Shown piece after piece: positions 34,796 to 42,767 of a stretch of 64,000 nt of DNA. Every line of letters starts with the position of its first letter. The first letter of the stretch is position 1. The notes beneath the pieces are model-generated. The model made no database searches and was not told where the DNA came from. It worked only from the letters and a program-made list of their open reading frames with translations. A program made the position numbers and the translations under genes. The DNA is from Dyella choica (GTDB lineage: Bacteria; Pseudomonadota; Gammaproteobacteria; Xanthomonadales; Rhodanobacteraceae): positions 124,001-188,000 of the forward strand of contig NZ_RYYV01000007.1 of NCBI RefSeq assembly GCF_003977665.1, given 5' to 3'.

Positions 34796-35500
34796 TTATT
34801 CCAGCCCCGAGAAGTAGCCGCGCATCGCCTGCAGATAGGAAGCCAGGTCGCGATTGGCCGCACTCTGGAACACTTCGCCGGTGTGCTCCATGCGATCGAT
34901 GCGATCCGGACGGAAGTTGCGGAAGTCCTGGCGCAGGCGGCACCAGGTACCGAGCGTCCATTTACCGCCCCAGAACGACAGGCACAGCGGCTCCACGTCG
35001 CGCTCGCTGTCGCGGCCCAGCTCGTCCCGGTAGAACAGCCGCAGCACGTGCTGGGCTTCGATCGCCGCATGCAGCTGGTCGATGAGTTCGGCGAAGGCGG
35101 TGAAATGTTCGCTGCGCCAGATCGGTGCATAGATGCGTGTGCGTGAGGAACGTTCGCGCAGCTCGGGCGGCAGTACCGCCTCTATTTTCATCAGCGCAGC
35201 CTGCGCACCTGCGGCCAGCTTCTCGCCGGCAAATGCGCGAACGAAGCGCGTGCCGACCACCAGCGATTCGAGCTCTTCGGCGGTGAACATCAGCGGAGGA
35301 ATGTCCGAGCCCTTGCGCAGCACGTAGCCGACGCCGGCTTCGCCTTCGATCGGCACGCCCGAAAGCTGGAGATCGGCCACGTCGCGGTAGACCGTGCGCA
35401 GCGATACCCCCAGCGTTTCAGCGAGCTGGCGTGCCTGCAACGCGGTACGGCGTCCACGCAGGGCGTTGATGATGAGAAAGAGGCGATCGGCGCGACGCAT
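34796..35500 (-). CDS. YafY-type transcriptional regulator with WYL domain
   Basis: A 234-residue regulator. The N-terminal winged helix-turn-helix (RADRLFLIINALRG, ARQLAETLGVSLRTVYRDV) is followed by a WYL ligand domain (about 135-215; LFYRDELGRDSERDVEPLCLSFWGGKWTLGTWC). WYL regulators of this size often sense oligonucleotides or small molecules and frequently control a neighbouring enzyme. The nearest gene is the glutathione S-transferase on the same strand, 122 bp upstream. Confidence 0.9.
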   Translation of the reverse strand: MRRADRLFLIINALRGRRTALQARQLAETLGVSLRTVYRDVADLQLSGVPIEGEAGVGYVLRKGSDIPPLMFTAEELESLVVGTRFVRAFAGEKLAAGAQAALMKIEAVLPPELRERSSRTRIYAPIWRSEHFTAFAELIDQLHAAIEAQHVLRLFYRDELGRDSERDVEPLCLSFWGGKWTLGTWCRLRQDFRNFRPDRIDRMEHTGEVFQSAANRDLASYLQAMRGYFSGLE

Positions 35501-35622
35501 CCGCCCATGATCGCCCAGCTTGAGGTTACGGACCAGCGTCCGAAGTCATGCAGGATCATCGCAGGGTGCGAGATGGCCCTGTGCGCGCTGGACGAACACA
35601 GGGTCATGACCGCTCGCTCATT

Positions 35623-36249
35623 TCACGCCACCTGCAGCGCGACAAACTCGGCATCCCTGGCCGCCACACGCTGCATCGCAGGGCGCGTGATCACGCGATC
35701 GATATACGCGCGGATCTGCGGCGTTTCCGGCACCAGCTTGAACAGTGTGGTCCAATGCAAGGCGCCGCCCCACAAAACATCCGCCGCGGAGAATCGCTCG
35801 CCGAGCATGTACGGGCCGTTGGTCAGTTGCAGCTGCAAGGCTTGCATGACGTCGTCCCAGGTGCCGTAGGGAGAGGTGGACGGCGGAGCCGGATCACGAT
35901 TCAGCGAGCGGTCGACCAGCGCCGGCTCGAAGCAGGATCCGTAGAAGACCAGCCAGCGCAGATAGGGACCGCGCAGCGGATCGTCGATGGCCGGGGCAAG
36001 CCCTGCTTCCGCATACAGGTCGGCCAGGTACATGAAGATGGCCGGCTGTTCGGTGATCAAGGCATCGCCATGCCGGATCGCTGGTACCTTACCCATCGGA
36101 TTGATGGCCCGGTAGTCGGGTCGGCGCAGCTCGCCGGCCTTGAGGTTGAGCAAATGGAGCTCATAGTCCGCGCCCAGTTCCTCGAGCAGGGCAAACGTAC
36201 CGCCCGAGCGGCTGTTGGGTGCGTGGTAAAAAACGATCTTCCGATCCAT
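35623..36249 (-). CDS. Glutathione S-transferase family protein
   Basis: 208 residues. The thioredoxin-like N-domain (about 1-80) begins IVFYHAPNSRSGGTFALLEELG, with Ser11/Ser13 as the likely glutathione-activating residue, and includes the cis-Pro segment GKVPAIRHGDALITEQPAI. The all-helical C-domain follows (LRWLVFYGSCFEPALVD). Such proteins conjugate or reduce electrophiles. The gene is flanked upstream by a family B element and downstream by the WYL regulator. Substrate unknown. Confidence 0.9.
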   Translation of the reverse strand: MDRKIVFYHAPNSRSGGTFALLEELGADYELHLLNLKAGELRRPDYRAINPMGKVPAIRHGDALITEQPAIFMYLADLYAEAGLAPAIDDPLRGPYLRWLVFYGSCFEPALVDRSLNRDPAPPSTSPYGTWDDVMQALQLQLTNGPYMLGERFSAADVLWGGALHWTTLFKLVPETPQIRAYIDRVITRPAMQRVAARDAEFVALQVA

Positions 36250-36269
36250 GTCGTCACCTTTGGGTTAGT

Positions 36270-36418
36270 GAAACTCTGAATAAGTTCAGAGTTTCCGCGG
36301 GCCACGGAAGGCCCGCCGCAAATCAGGCGCGTAAGCGCTTGATTTGGCGTAGCCGCGTCCGGGCGTGTACCGGACGCGGCGCGTCTGAACAAGTCCGTGA
36401 CGGACTTGTTCAGACCAT
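36270..36418. repeat. Three-palindrome element, family B, copy 2
   Basis: Same orientation as copy 1 and nearly identical over the first 100 bp (AAACTCTGAATAAGTTCAGA; AAATCAGGCGCGTAAGCGCT). It ends with the palindrome CAAGTCCGTGACGGACTTG. It fills the gap between the GST start and the GFA stop. Confidence 0.88.
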
Positions 36419-36420
36419 AC

Positions 36421-36825
36421 TTACAGATGCCGCGTTTCGGCCGGCGCGTTCTGCCAGTTGTCGTGGCGTCCATCCGAAAAGTGCAGCGGCGCCTCGATCA
36501 GCTCCGACGGCTCGGCGTCATCCAGGCAGAACACGTTGACGAAATAGAACTCGCCGCCAAGCACATCCAGATTGCCCTTGCCGAACGGCCGGATGCCGCA
36601 ATGCTTGCAGAACAAGTGGTGCATGCTTTGCGAACCGAACTGATAGTCGGAAAGCTCCGTTTCGCCGCCGGTGAGCCGGAACGCTTCGGGCTTCACCACC
36701 GTGCCCCACTGCCGCGCCTTGGCGCAGATGGAGCAATTGCAGCGCCCGGTACCTTGCGCCAGGTCGATATCCGCCTCGAAATGCACTGCGCCGCAATGGC
36801 AGCTGCCGTGATAGGTCTTTTGCAT
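36421..36825 (-). CDS. GFA/CENP-V-family zinc protein
   Basis: 134 residues. The zinc-binding Cys pattern of the GFA fold is intact: [16 protein letters not shown] and LFCKHCGI. The family is named after glutathione-dependent formaldehyde-activating enzyme, though most members have no proven activity. It is the third gene of a minus-strand run with the DJ-1-like protein and a small hypothetical, 21 bp after the latter. The stop lies 2 bp from a family B repeat. Confidence 0.9.
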   Translation of the reverse strand: MQKTYHGSCHCGAVHFEADIDLAQGTGRCNCSICAKARQWGTVVKPEAFRLTGGETELSDYQFGSQSMHHLFCKHCGIRPFGKGNLDVLGGEFYFVNVFCLDDAEPSELIEAPLHFSDGRHDNWQNAPAETRHL

Positions 36826-36846
36826 GATGAGTTCCTTGGGATGGAT

Positions 36847-37095
36847 TCAGGCGCCGCTCAACCCGCCCGACGGTTCGTCGGCCGACGGCGCACGCAAATG
36901 GGCGGAATCTACGGCGGGGACAAGCAGCACCCGCTTGCGTTCGGGCTCGAACGCCGGCGTGACTTGCACCACCCGGTCGCCCTTTTGCGGTTTCTCTTCT
37001 TGCCTAGCGGGCGGGCGATATTGGCCATCCATCAGCAGGCCCCGCAGGTACATCGGCCGATAGGCCGCCAGAACGCGATCGATGAAATTATTCAT
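36847..37095 (-). CDS. Small hypothetical protein
   Basis: 82 residues (MNNFIDRVLAAYRPMYLRG). I do not recognise it. There is no TM segment or signal peptide; the C-terminal half is rich in Pro, Arg and Glu (PPARQEEKPQKGDRVVQV). It is placed 12 bp after the DJ-1-like stop and 21 bp before the GFA start, which favours a real gene in a three-gene operon, but codon-level evidence is limited. Confidence 0.5.
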   Translation of the reverse strand: MNNFIDRVLAAYRPMYLRGLLMDGQYRPPARQEEKPQKGDRVVQVTPAFEPERKRVLLVPAVDSAHLRAPSADEPSGGLSGA

Positions 37096-37107
37096 GCCGT
37101 AGATGCC

Positions 37108-37728
37108 TTATGCCGCGCGAACGACTTCGACCGCTTCGCCGGCGAGCCACGGCGGCGGCACGGCGTGCTTGAACAGGCGGTACCAGTGTTCGCGGTCGCT
37201 GGCGCTGTACAGATCCAGCGTGTGGATGACTTCCCGCGCGAATTCAATGCTGCCCAGATGGCTGGCGGTGACGACGCCACCGTCGGCCACGGCAAGCACG
37301 TTGGCGTCGTATTGCCCGTGCCCTGCGTACGTCGCCACCGCACGGCCGATCTGTCCCGGCCAGTTGCCGGTGTGCCGACAATGCTCAAGCAAGCCGGCAC
37401 GCGCCAGGGTCAGCACGCCTAGATCGATGGCGGCAATCGGCACACCAGCCTCATGCATCCGCCGCGCGACTGCAGTCGCTTGTTCCACCTGCGTCGACAA
37501 CCATAAATGTCCACCGGGCAGGATCAGCAAGGCGGCGGCGTCCAGGTCGAGCTCTTCCAGGCTCACATCGGGCAACACCCGCATACCGCTCATCGAAGTG
37601 ACCGGCTCGCGCGTGAAACCGGCACTGCGCACCTCCCATTCCCCCGGGCGCCGGATCTCGGCCAGCGCCAAGGCCACCTGCCAATCCGCAAACCCTTCGA
37701 ACACCAGCACATAAACCGTATCGCGCAT
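37108..37728 (-). CDS. DJ-1/PfpI-family protein without the nucleophile Cys
   Basis: 206 residues from MRDTVYVLVFEGFADWQVAL, a class I glutamine-amidotransferase-like fold. The acidic residue after strand one and the LLILPGGHLW turn are recognisable. At the nucleophile elbow, where active members read AAIC-G, this protein reads PIAAIDLGVLTLARAG: the Cys is replaced by Asp. It resembles the regulator/transferase branch rather than proteases. It is probably a non-catalytic or altered member. First gene of the run to the small hypothetical and GFA. Confidence 0.83.
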   Translation of the reverse strand: MRDTVYVLVFEGFADWQVALALAEIRRPGEWEVRSAGFTREPVTSMSGMRVLPDVSLEELDLDAAALLILPGGHLWLSTQVEQATAVARRMHEAGVPIAAIDLGVLTLARAGLLEHCRHTGNWPGQIGRAVATYAGHGQYDANVLAVADGGVVTASHLGSIEFAREVIHTLDLYSASDREHWYRLFKHAVPPPWLAGEAVEVVRAA

Positions 37729-37871
37729 GGCAAGTCCCTCCTCTTCGATGCTGAGAGCTTGCGCCCCCCCTACTGCCAGCGTGTTGTCAGCAGGAGGGCA
37801 CAGCCCAGCATGGATTTGCTCAGGACATCCCAAGCCGGGACAATGGCGGCCCCATAGTCTGCCGAGCCGTC

Positions 37872-38888
37872 ATGAAGCCCATCTCGCTGATCCAGTTCCT
37901 GATCGAAGAACGCCGCGCCGGCCACGTCAACGCCGAGCTCAGCTTGCTGATCGAGGTGGTCGCGCGCGCCTGCAAGCGCATCGCCGTCGCCACCAACAAG
38001 GGCGCCATCGGCGGGGTGCTGGGCGAGGCGGGCACCGGCAACATCCAGGGTGAAGCGCAGAAGAAGCTGGATGTGATCTCCAACGAGATCCTGCTGGAAG
38101 CCAACGCCTGGGGTGGACAGCTCGCCGCGTGCGCCTCCGAGGAGATGGAAGATCCGCAGCCGATTCCCGACATGTACCCGAAGGGCAATCACCTGCTGCT
38201 GTTCGATCCGCTGGACGGCAGCTCGAATATCGACGTGAACATTTCTGTCGGCACCATCTTTTCCGTGCTGCGCTGCCCGGACGGTGTCACCAACCCGAAA
38301 GCCGAGCATTTCCTGCAAGCCGGCACCACCCAGCTCGCCGCCGGCTACGTGGTGTACGGCCCCGCCACTGTGCTGGTGCTGACGTTCGGCCACGGCACGC
38401 ACGAGTTCACGCTCGATCGCGAAGTGGGCAGCTTCATCCTCAGCCGCCGCGACATCCGCATTCCCGAGGAAACCGGCGAATTCGCCATCAACATGTCGAA
38501 CCAGCGCCATTGGGAAGCGCCGATGCAGCGCTATATCGGCGAGTTGCTCGCCGGCAAGGACGGCCCGCGCGGCCGGGACTTCAACATGCGCTGGGTCGCC
38601 TCGATGGTGGCCGACGTGCACCGCATCATCACCCGCGGCGGCGTGTTCTTCTATCCGCTGGATGCGAAGATCAAGAGCAAAGGCGGCAAGCTGCGCCTGA
38701 TGTACGAGGCCAATCCGATGGCTTTCATCATCGAGCAGGCCGGTGGTGCGGCGACCACCGGTCGCGGGCGCTTGCTCGAACTACAGCCAACGGGCCTGCA
38801 TCAACGCGTGCCGGTGTTCCTCGGCTCAAAGAAGGAAGTGGAAGTGGCTACGCACTATCACGTTGAAGCGGACAGGGCGCAGGGCTGA
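37872..38888 (+). CDS. fbp: Class I fructose-1,6-bisphosphatase
   Basis: A 338-residue gluconeogenic enzyme. The metal-binding motif [16 protein letters not shown] and the earlier EE segment ([12 protein letters not shown]) are intact, as are the C-terminal substrate-site residues ([24 protein letters not shown]). It hydrolyses fructose-1,6-bisphosphate to fructose-6-phosphate. Its start lies 143 bp from the divergent DJ-1-like gene, and a long palindrome follows the stop. It is a single gene. Confidence 0.97.
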   Translation: MKPISLIQFLIEERRAGHVNAELSLLIEVVARACKRIAVATNKGAIGGVLGEAGTGNIQGEAQKKLDVISNEILLEANAWGGQLAACASEEMEDPQPIPDMYPKGNHLLLFDPLDGSSNIDVNISVGTIFSVLRCPDGVTNPKAEHFLQAGTTQLAAGYVVYGPATVLVLTFGHGTHEFTLDREVGSFILSRRDIRIPEETGEFAINMSNQRHWEAPMQRYIGELLAGKDGPRGRDFNMRWVASMVADVHRIITRGGVFFYPLDAKIKSKGGKLRLMYEANPMAFIIEQAGGAATTGRGRLLELQPTGLHQRVPVFLGSKKEVEVATHYHVEADRAQG

Positions 38889-38911
38889 CATCGACGCAGG
38901 CTGGGCTGAAA

Positions 38912-38939
38912 GCATTGCCCTCTCATGAGAGGGCAATGC
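38912..38939. terminator. Palindromic terminator between convergent genes
   Basis: A 28-bp perfect palindrome made of GCATTGCCCTCT, CATG and AGAGGGCAATGC, between the stops of fbp and the membrane protein gene. It has no strong T-run on either strand, so it may act in both directions but weakly. Confidence 0.55.
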
Positions 38940-38947
38940 GCGTTGCT

Positions 38948-39502
38948 TCAGGCGGGATCTGCAGGCAGGAACATGCCGACCAGCGCCAGCACCATGAGCA
39001 GCCCGCCGGCCGCTATGGCGATCCAGTTGGCGCCGCCGATTTTCTCGTTGGGCGGGTGATCGGGCGCTTCGTTCCGGTTGATGTCGTTGATGACCTTCTG
39101 GACGGGAACCAGGAAAAGTACCGAAGCCCAACTGATCATCCAAAAGGGCTCCGGTAACCGCCACATCATGCTGGTGATGATCCATCCGGCGGCCAGCCAA
39201 CCGGCCGGCATTTCACCCTTGCCTGTTTCCCGTTGCCATTCGCGCACCTCGCTGAACAGCGCATAGCAGAAGAAATAACCAAAAAACGCGCGCCAGAACG
39301 GGGAGATATTCTCCTTCTCGCGCAGCTTGAAGGCTTGCCAGTTCTTGTAGAACCAATACAGTTCATACAGGCCAAACGTGAAAACCGACATCACCACGAG
39401 CTTCAAGAGTGAGACGGCGAAGAACGGCGCCTCGGTACCGGCCTTGTAGTTCGTCGGCAAAACCAGCTCGGCGCCGGGCGGCGAGTACGGATTGTCCTGC
39501 AT
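38948..39502 (-). CDS. Membrane protein, DUF4234-like
   Basis: 184 residues from MQDNPYSPPGAEL. A short soluble lead precedes about four hydrophobic segments (SLLKLVVMSVFTFGLYELYWFY; FWRAFFGYFFCYALF; WMISWASVLFLVPV; WIAIAAGGLLMVLALVGMF). FTFGLYELYWFYKNW resembles the T-x-G-x-Y-x-x-Y-W motif of DUF4234. Function unknown. A short family A hairpin lies upstream and the prolyl 4-hydroxylase gene ends 49 bp before its start. Confidence 0.78.
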   Translation of the reverse strand: MQDNPYSPPGAELVLPTNYKAGTEAPFFAVSLLKLVVMSVFTFGLYELYWFYKNWQAFKLREKENISPFWRAFFGYFFCYALFSEVREWQRETGKGEMPAGWLAAGWIITSMMWRLPEPFWMISWASVLFLVPVQKVINDINRNEAPDHPPNEKIGGANWIAIAAGGLLMVLALVGMFLPADPA

Positions 39503-39522
39503 GTTTGAAAGATCCCCTGGTA

Positions 39523-39549
39523 TAGGCTGGGATGGTCGTCCCAGCCTGC
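39523..39549. repeat. Solo hairpin of family A
   Basis: TAGGCTGGGATGGTCGTCCC followed by AGCCTG forms one hairpin with arms AGGCTGGGA and TCCCAGCCT-like bases, between the prolyl hydroxylase stop and the membrane protein start. Confidence 0.7.
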
Positions 39550-39551
39550 GA

Positions 39552-40427
39552 TTATGCGGCAAGCTCGCCGTAACGGCGCTGCCGCATCCACTTCGTGACG
39601 ATCCATTTCTCGCCGCGTGTCACCGGCGAGCCGCCGTGCAAGGTGAGCTTGTCGAGCTGGTTCTGGCTGTTGGTGTATTCGAAATAGACGGCCGAACCCT
39701 GCTTGGGCACCACTTCCAGGCCGACCTCGGGGAAGATGGTGGTGCCGCCTTCCTCCACCTCGTTCAAATACATCACCATGGTGGAGACGCGCTGGCCGCC
39801 GATGGTCATCTGCACCTGGCTGCCGGGATCTTCCGGCGGGAAGTAGTCGAAATGCGGCTTGTATTCGCCGCCGATGCCGTAATGCAGGATCTGCAGGCCT
39901 TCGCCGTTTTCCTCCGGCCAGTTCATCACTTCGGCAATGCGCCGATCGAGACGGGCGATGAAGGGGTCGGCGTTGAGGGTGAAGAAGGTGCCTTCGCTGC
40001 TGCGGTCGGCGATCACCTCATGCTTGCCGGTAAGCGGGTCTACCGTGGTGGAACGGCGCATTTTGTCAGCGGAGCGGCGGATCAGCTCGTCGCATTCTTC
40101 CGCGCTCAGCACCCCGTCGAGCACGGCGATCATCGGGCGATGCACGCGCGTGACCACGCGCACGTCGCGATCGGACGTACGGATCAGGTTGCCGGCGTGC
40201 AGCCGCGGCGTTTCATAAAGGTAACCACTGGCGGCAGGCTTGGTTTGCGTCGGCGTGGCGGCGACGAAGGGACCGCTCATGACACCGTTGACCGCGGCAC
40301 GTGCGAACACCGGGTCGAAATGATTGCGCACCATGTCGTCGATCAGCGATTGCGGAGCGCAGCCGCGCGCGAGGTTCTCCTGGATCCAGTTGTGCCATTC
40401 GGGCGGCAGTTGCGTGATCGCATTCAT
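39552..40427 (-). CDS. 2-oxoglutarate/Fe(II) prolyl 4-hydroxylase family protein
   Basis: 291 residues from MNAITQLPPEWHNWIQEN. An N-terminal helical part (about 1-95) is followed by the dioxygenase domain. The iron ligands are His192 and Asp194 (KPHFDYFPPEDP) and His264 (LTLHGGSPV), with Lys274 (RGEKWIVTKW) as the likely 2-oxoglutarate anchor. Bacterial homologues hydroxylate prolines in proteins such as EF-Tu or unknown peptides. The gene is flanked by family A repeats on both sides. The substrate is not evident from the neighbourhood. Confidence 0.93.
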   Translation of the reverse strand: MNAITQLPPEWHNWIQENLARGCAPQSLIDDMVRNHFDPVFARAAVNGVMSGPFVAATPTQTKPAASGYLYETPRLHAGNLIRTSDRDVRVVTRVHRPMIAVLDGVLSAEECDELIRRSADKMRRSTTVDPLTGKHEVIADRSSEGTFFTLNADPFIARLDRRIAEVMNWPEENGEGLQILHYGIGGEYKPHFDYFPPEDPGSQVQMTIGGQRVSTMVMYLNEVEEGGTTIFPEVGLEVVPKQGSAVYFEYTNSQNQLDKLTLHGGSPVTRGEKWIVTKWMRQRRYGELAA

Positions 40428-40486
40428 CGCGGACTCCAAAGCGCTGTCGACTCGGTACCGGTTCGCGCCGCCAATGATGGCAGGGC

Positions 40487-40582
40487 GTAGGCTGGGATGA
40501 TAATCCCAGCTCCCACTCGGCATCCTGGTGCAGGGATTGCCATCCCAGCTACGCTCCTCCTCTCCCCATGCAGGGAGAGGAG
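40487..40582. repeat. Palindromic repeat family A, copy 6, with an extra CCTCTCCC hairpin
   Basis: Arms GTAGGCTGGGATGATAATCC and GGATTGCCATCCCAGCTAC enclose a spacer; a second hairpin (CCTCTCCC / GGGAGAGG) follows to 40582, just before the M3 peptidase stop. Confidence 0.8.
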
Positions 40583-40607
40583 CAACAAGCCCGTCACGAC
40601 AAGCCCA

Positions 40608-42665
40608 TCACACCAGGCCGTGGCTGCGCAGCAAGGCCTCCGGTTCCGGCTTGCGGCCCCGGAACGCGATGAAGCTTTCCAGGGCGGGCCGGCTTGCGCC
40701 CACCGCCAGGATCTCGCGGCGGAAGCGCGCCCCGGTCGCCGGGTCGATCACGCTGCGCCCATGGCCCGCATGCTCCTCGAACGCGCCAAAGGCATCCGCG
40801 CTCAGCAGTTCGGCCCACAGATAACTGTAGTAACCGGCCGCGTAGCCGCCCGCAAAGATATGCGTAAACGCATGCGGGAAACGCTGCCAGGCCGGTGGAT
40901 GCAGCACGGCCACTTCGTGGCGCGCCTGCGCCAGCACTTCGAGCGTGCGCGCGCCCTTGGCCTGGTCGTACTGCAGGTGCAACTGGAAGTCGAACAGCGC
41001 GAATTCCAGCTGGCGCACGAGGAACATGCCGGAGTGGAAATGCCGTGCCGCCAGCATGCGTTCGAACAGCTCGTCGGGCAGGCGTTCGCCGGTTTGCCAA
41101 TGCCTGGCGAACAGGTCCAGCGCTTCGCGGTTCCAGCCGAAATTCTCCATGAACTGGCTGGGCAGTTCCACCGCATCCCATTCCACGCCCTCGATGCCAC
41201 CGACCGACGGCAGCGGCACTTCCGTCAGCAGCAGATGAAAGCCATGGCCGAATTCATGGAACAGCGTAAGCACGTCGTCGTGCGTTAGCAGCGCCGGACG
41301 GCCTTCGGTCGGCGGAGCGAAATTGCAGGTGAGGTAGGCCACCGGCAGCTCCAGCTGCGCGCCGTCATCGAAGCGCGCACGGCATACGTCCATCCAGGCG
41401 CCACCACGCTTGCCGGTGCGCGCGTAGAGATCGACGTAGGCGCCGGCAAAGATATGCCCGTCGGCGTCGACAACGTCGTAGTAGCGCACATCCGGATGCC
41501 ACACGTCGATGCCGTCGCGCGGCTTCAAGCTTACGCCGTAAAGCCGTTGCACCAGGCCGAACAGGCCGTCGATCACGGCCGGCAAGGGGAAATATGGCTT
41601 GAGCTGCTCTTCATCCAGTGCGTACTGCTTCTGGCGCAGCTTTTCCGCGGCGTAGGCGACGTCCCAGGATTCAAGATTGTCCAGCTTCAGTTCCGTGGCG
41701 GCGAAGTCGCGCAGGGTGGCCAGTTCCTTTTGCGCCACCGGCTTGGCGCGTGATGCCAGATCATGCAGGAAGTTCAGCACTTCCTGCGGCGTGCCGGCCA
41801 TCTTGGTCGCGAGCGATTCTTCCGCGGCGTTGGCAAAGCCCAGCAGCTGAGCCGCTTCGTGACGCAGGGCCATGATCTTTTCGATGCGCGCGCTGTTGTC
41901 GTACTTGCCCGCGTGCGGCCCTTGGTCGGAGGCACGCGTCTGGTACGCCCAGTACACTCGTTCGCGCAGGCCGCGGTTGCCGGCATAGGTCATCACCGCT
42001 TGCACGCTGGGCTGCTTGAGCGTCACCAGATAGCCTTCCAGGCCCCTTTCCTTCGCGTACTGGCGCAACACGGCGCGGCCCGATTCGGGGATGCCGGCCA
42101 GGTCGCGTTCGTCGGTGACGTGCTCCTGCCAGGCATCCGTAGCATCCAGCACAGCATTGGAGAATTCGGTGGAGAGCTTGGACAGTTCCACGCCGATATC
42201 GCGGAAACGCGAGCGCGCCGGCTCTTCCAGCGCTACGCCGGAAAGCTTGAAATCGCGCAGGGCGTGTTCGACCAGGGCGCGCTGCGCGCGGGACAGCCTG
42301 CCGAAATCCGGAGCATCGGCCACGGCCTGCACCGCGGCGTACAGATCGCGGTTCTGCCCGACTTCAATGGAGTAGTCGGTAAGCAGCTCTTCCGCGGGGC
42401 CATACACTTTGCGCAAGGCTTCGCTGTCGGCCACCGAATGCAGGTGGGAAACCGGTGACCACGCGTGCGAGATGCGCTGCTCGAAGCGCTCCTGGGGCAG
42501 CAGGACCGATTTGAAATCGCGCGGCGTACCGGGTGCAGTCAGCGCCGCGATGCCGGCGCGGCTTTCGGCCAGCAGGGCTTCGACCGCCGGCAACACGTGC
42601 TCGGGCTCGATACGGGAAAACGCGGGCAGGCTCGGGTCGGCCAGCAGGGGATTGTCTCGGCTCAT
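40608..42665 (-). CDS. prlC: M3-family metallopeptidase, oligopeptidase A
   Basis: 685 residues from MSRDNPLLADPSLPAFSRIEPEHVLPAVEALLAES, close to E. coli OpdA (680) with the typical FSRIEPEHV start; an upstream frame extension is discounted. The zinc site LFHEFGHGFH has ligands His470 and His474 with catalytic Glu471, and a later Glu (EGVEWDAVELPSQFMENF) completes the set. This cytoplasmic enzyme degrades short peptides, including signal-peptide remnants. The gene starts 102 bp from the divergent patatin gene. Confidence 0.95.
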   Translation of the reverse strand: MSRDNPLLADPSLPAFSRIEPEHVLPAVEALLAESRAGIAALTAPGTPRDFKSVLLPQERFEQRISHAWSPVSHLHSVADSEALRKVYGPAEELLTDYSIEVGQNRDLYAAVQAVADAPDFGRLSRAQRALVEHALRDFKLSGVALEEPARSRFRDIGVELSKLSTEFSNAVLDATDAWQEHVTDERDLAGIPESGRAVLRQYAKERGLEGYLVTLKQPSVQAVMTYAGNRGLRERVYWAYQTRASDQGPHAGKYDNSARIEKIMALRHEAAQLLGFANAAEESLATKMAGTPQEVLNFLHDLASRAKPVAQKELATLRDFAATELKLDNLESWDVAYAAEKLRQKQYALDEEQLKPYFPLPAVIDGLFGLVQRLYGVSLKPRDGIDVWHPDVRYYDVVDADGHIFAGAYVDLYARTGKRGGAWMDVCRARFDDGAQLELPVAYLTCNFAPPTEGRPALLTHDDVLTLFHEFGHGFHLLLTEVPLPSVGGIEGVEWDAVELPSQFMENFGWNREALDLFARHWQTGERLPDELFERMLAARHFHSGMFLVRQLEFALFDFQLHLQYDQAKGARTLEVLAQARHEVAVLHPPAWQRFPHAFTHIFAGGYAAGYYSYLWAELLSADAFGAFEEHAGHGRSVIDPATGARFRREILAVGASRPALESFIAFRGRKPEPEALLRSHGLV

Positions 42666-42767
42666 GGTTTCACTCCTTACAGGCTTCGAAGGGTGCTGGC
42701 GGCGCAGATCGAAATCAAGCCGATCAGACGCATAACGTGTCATCGCGCCCGTCGTAACATCGCGCAC

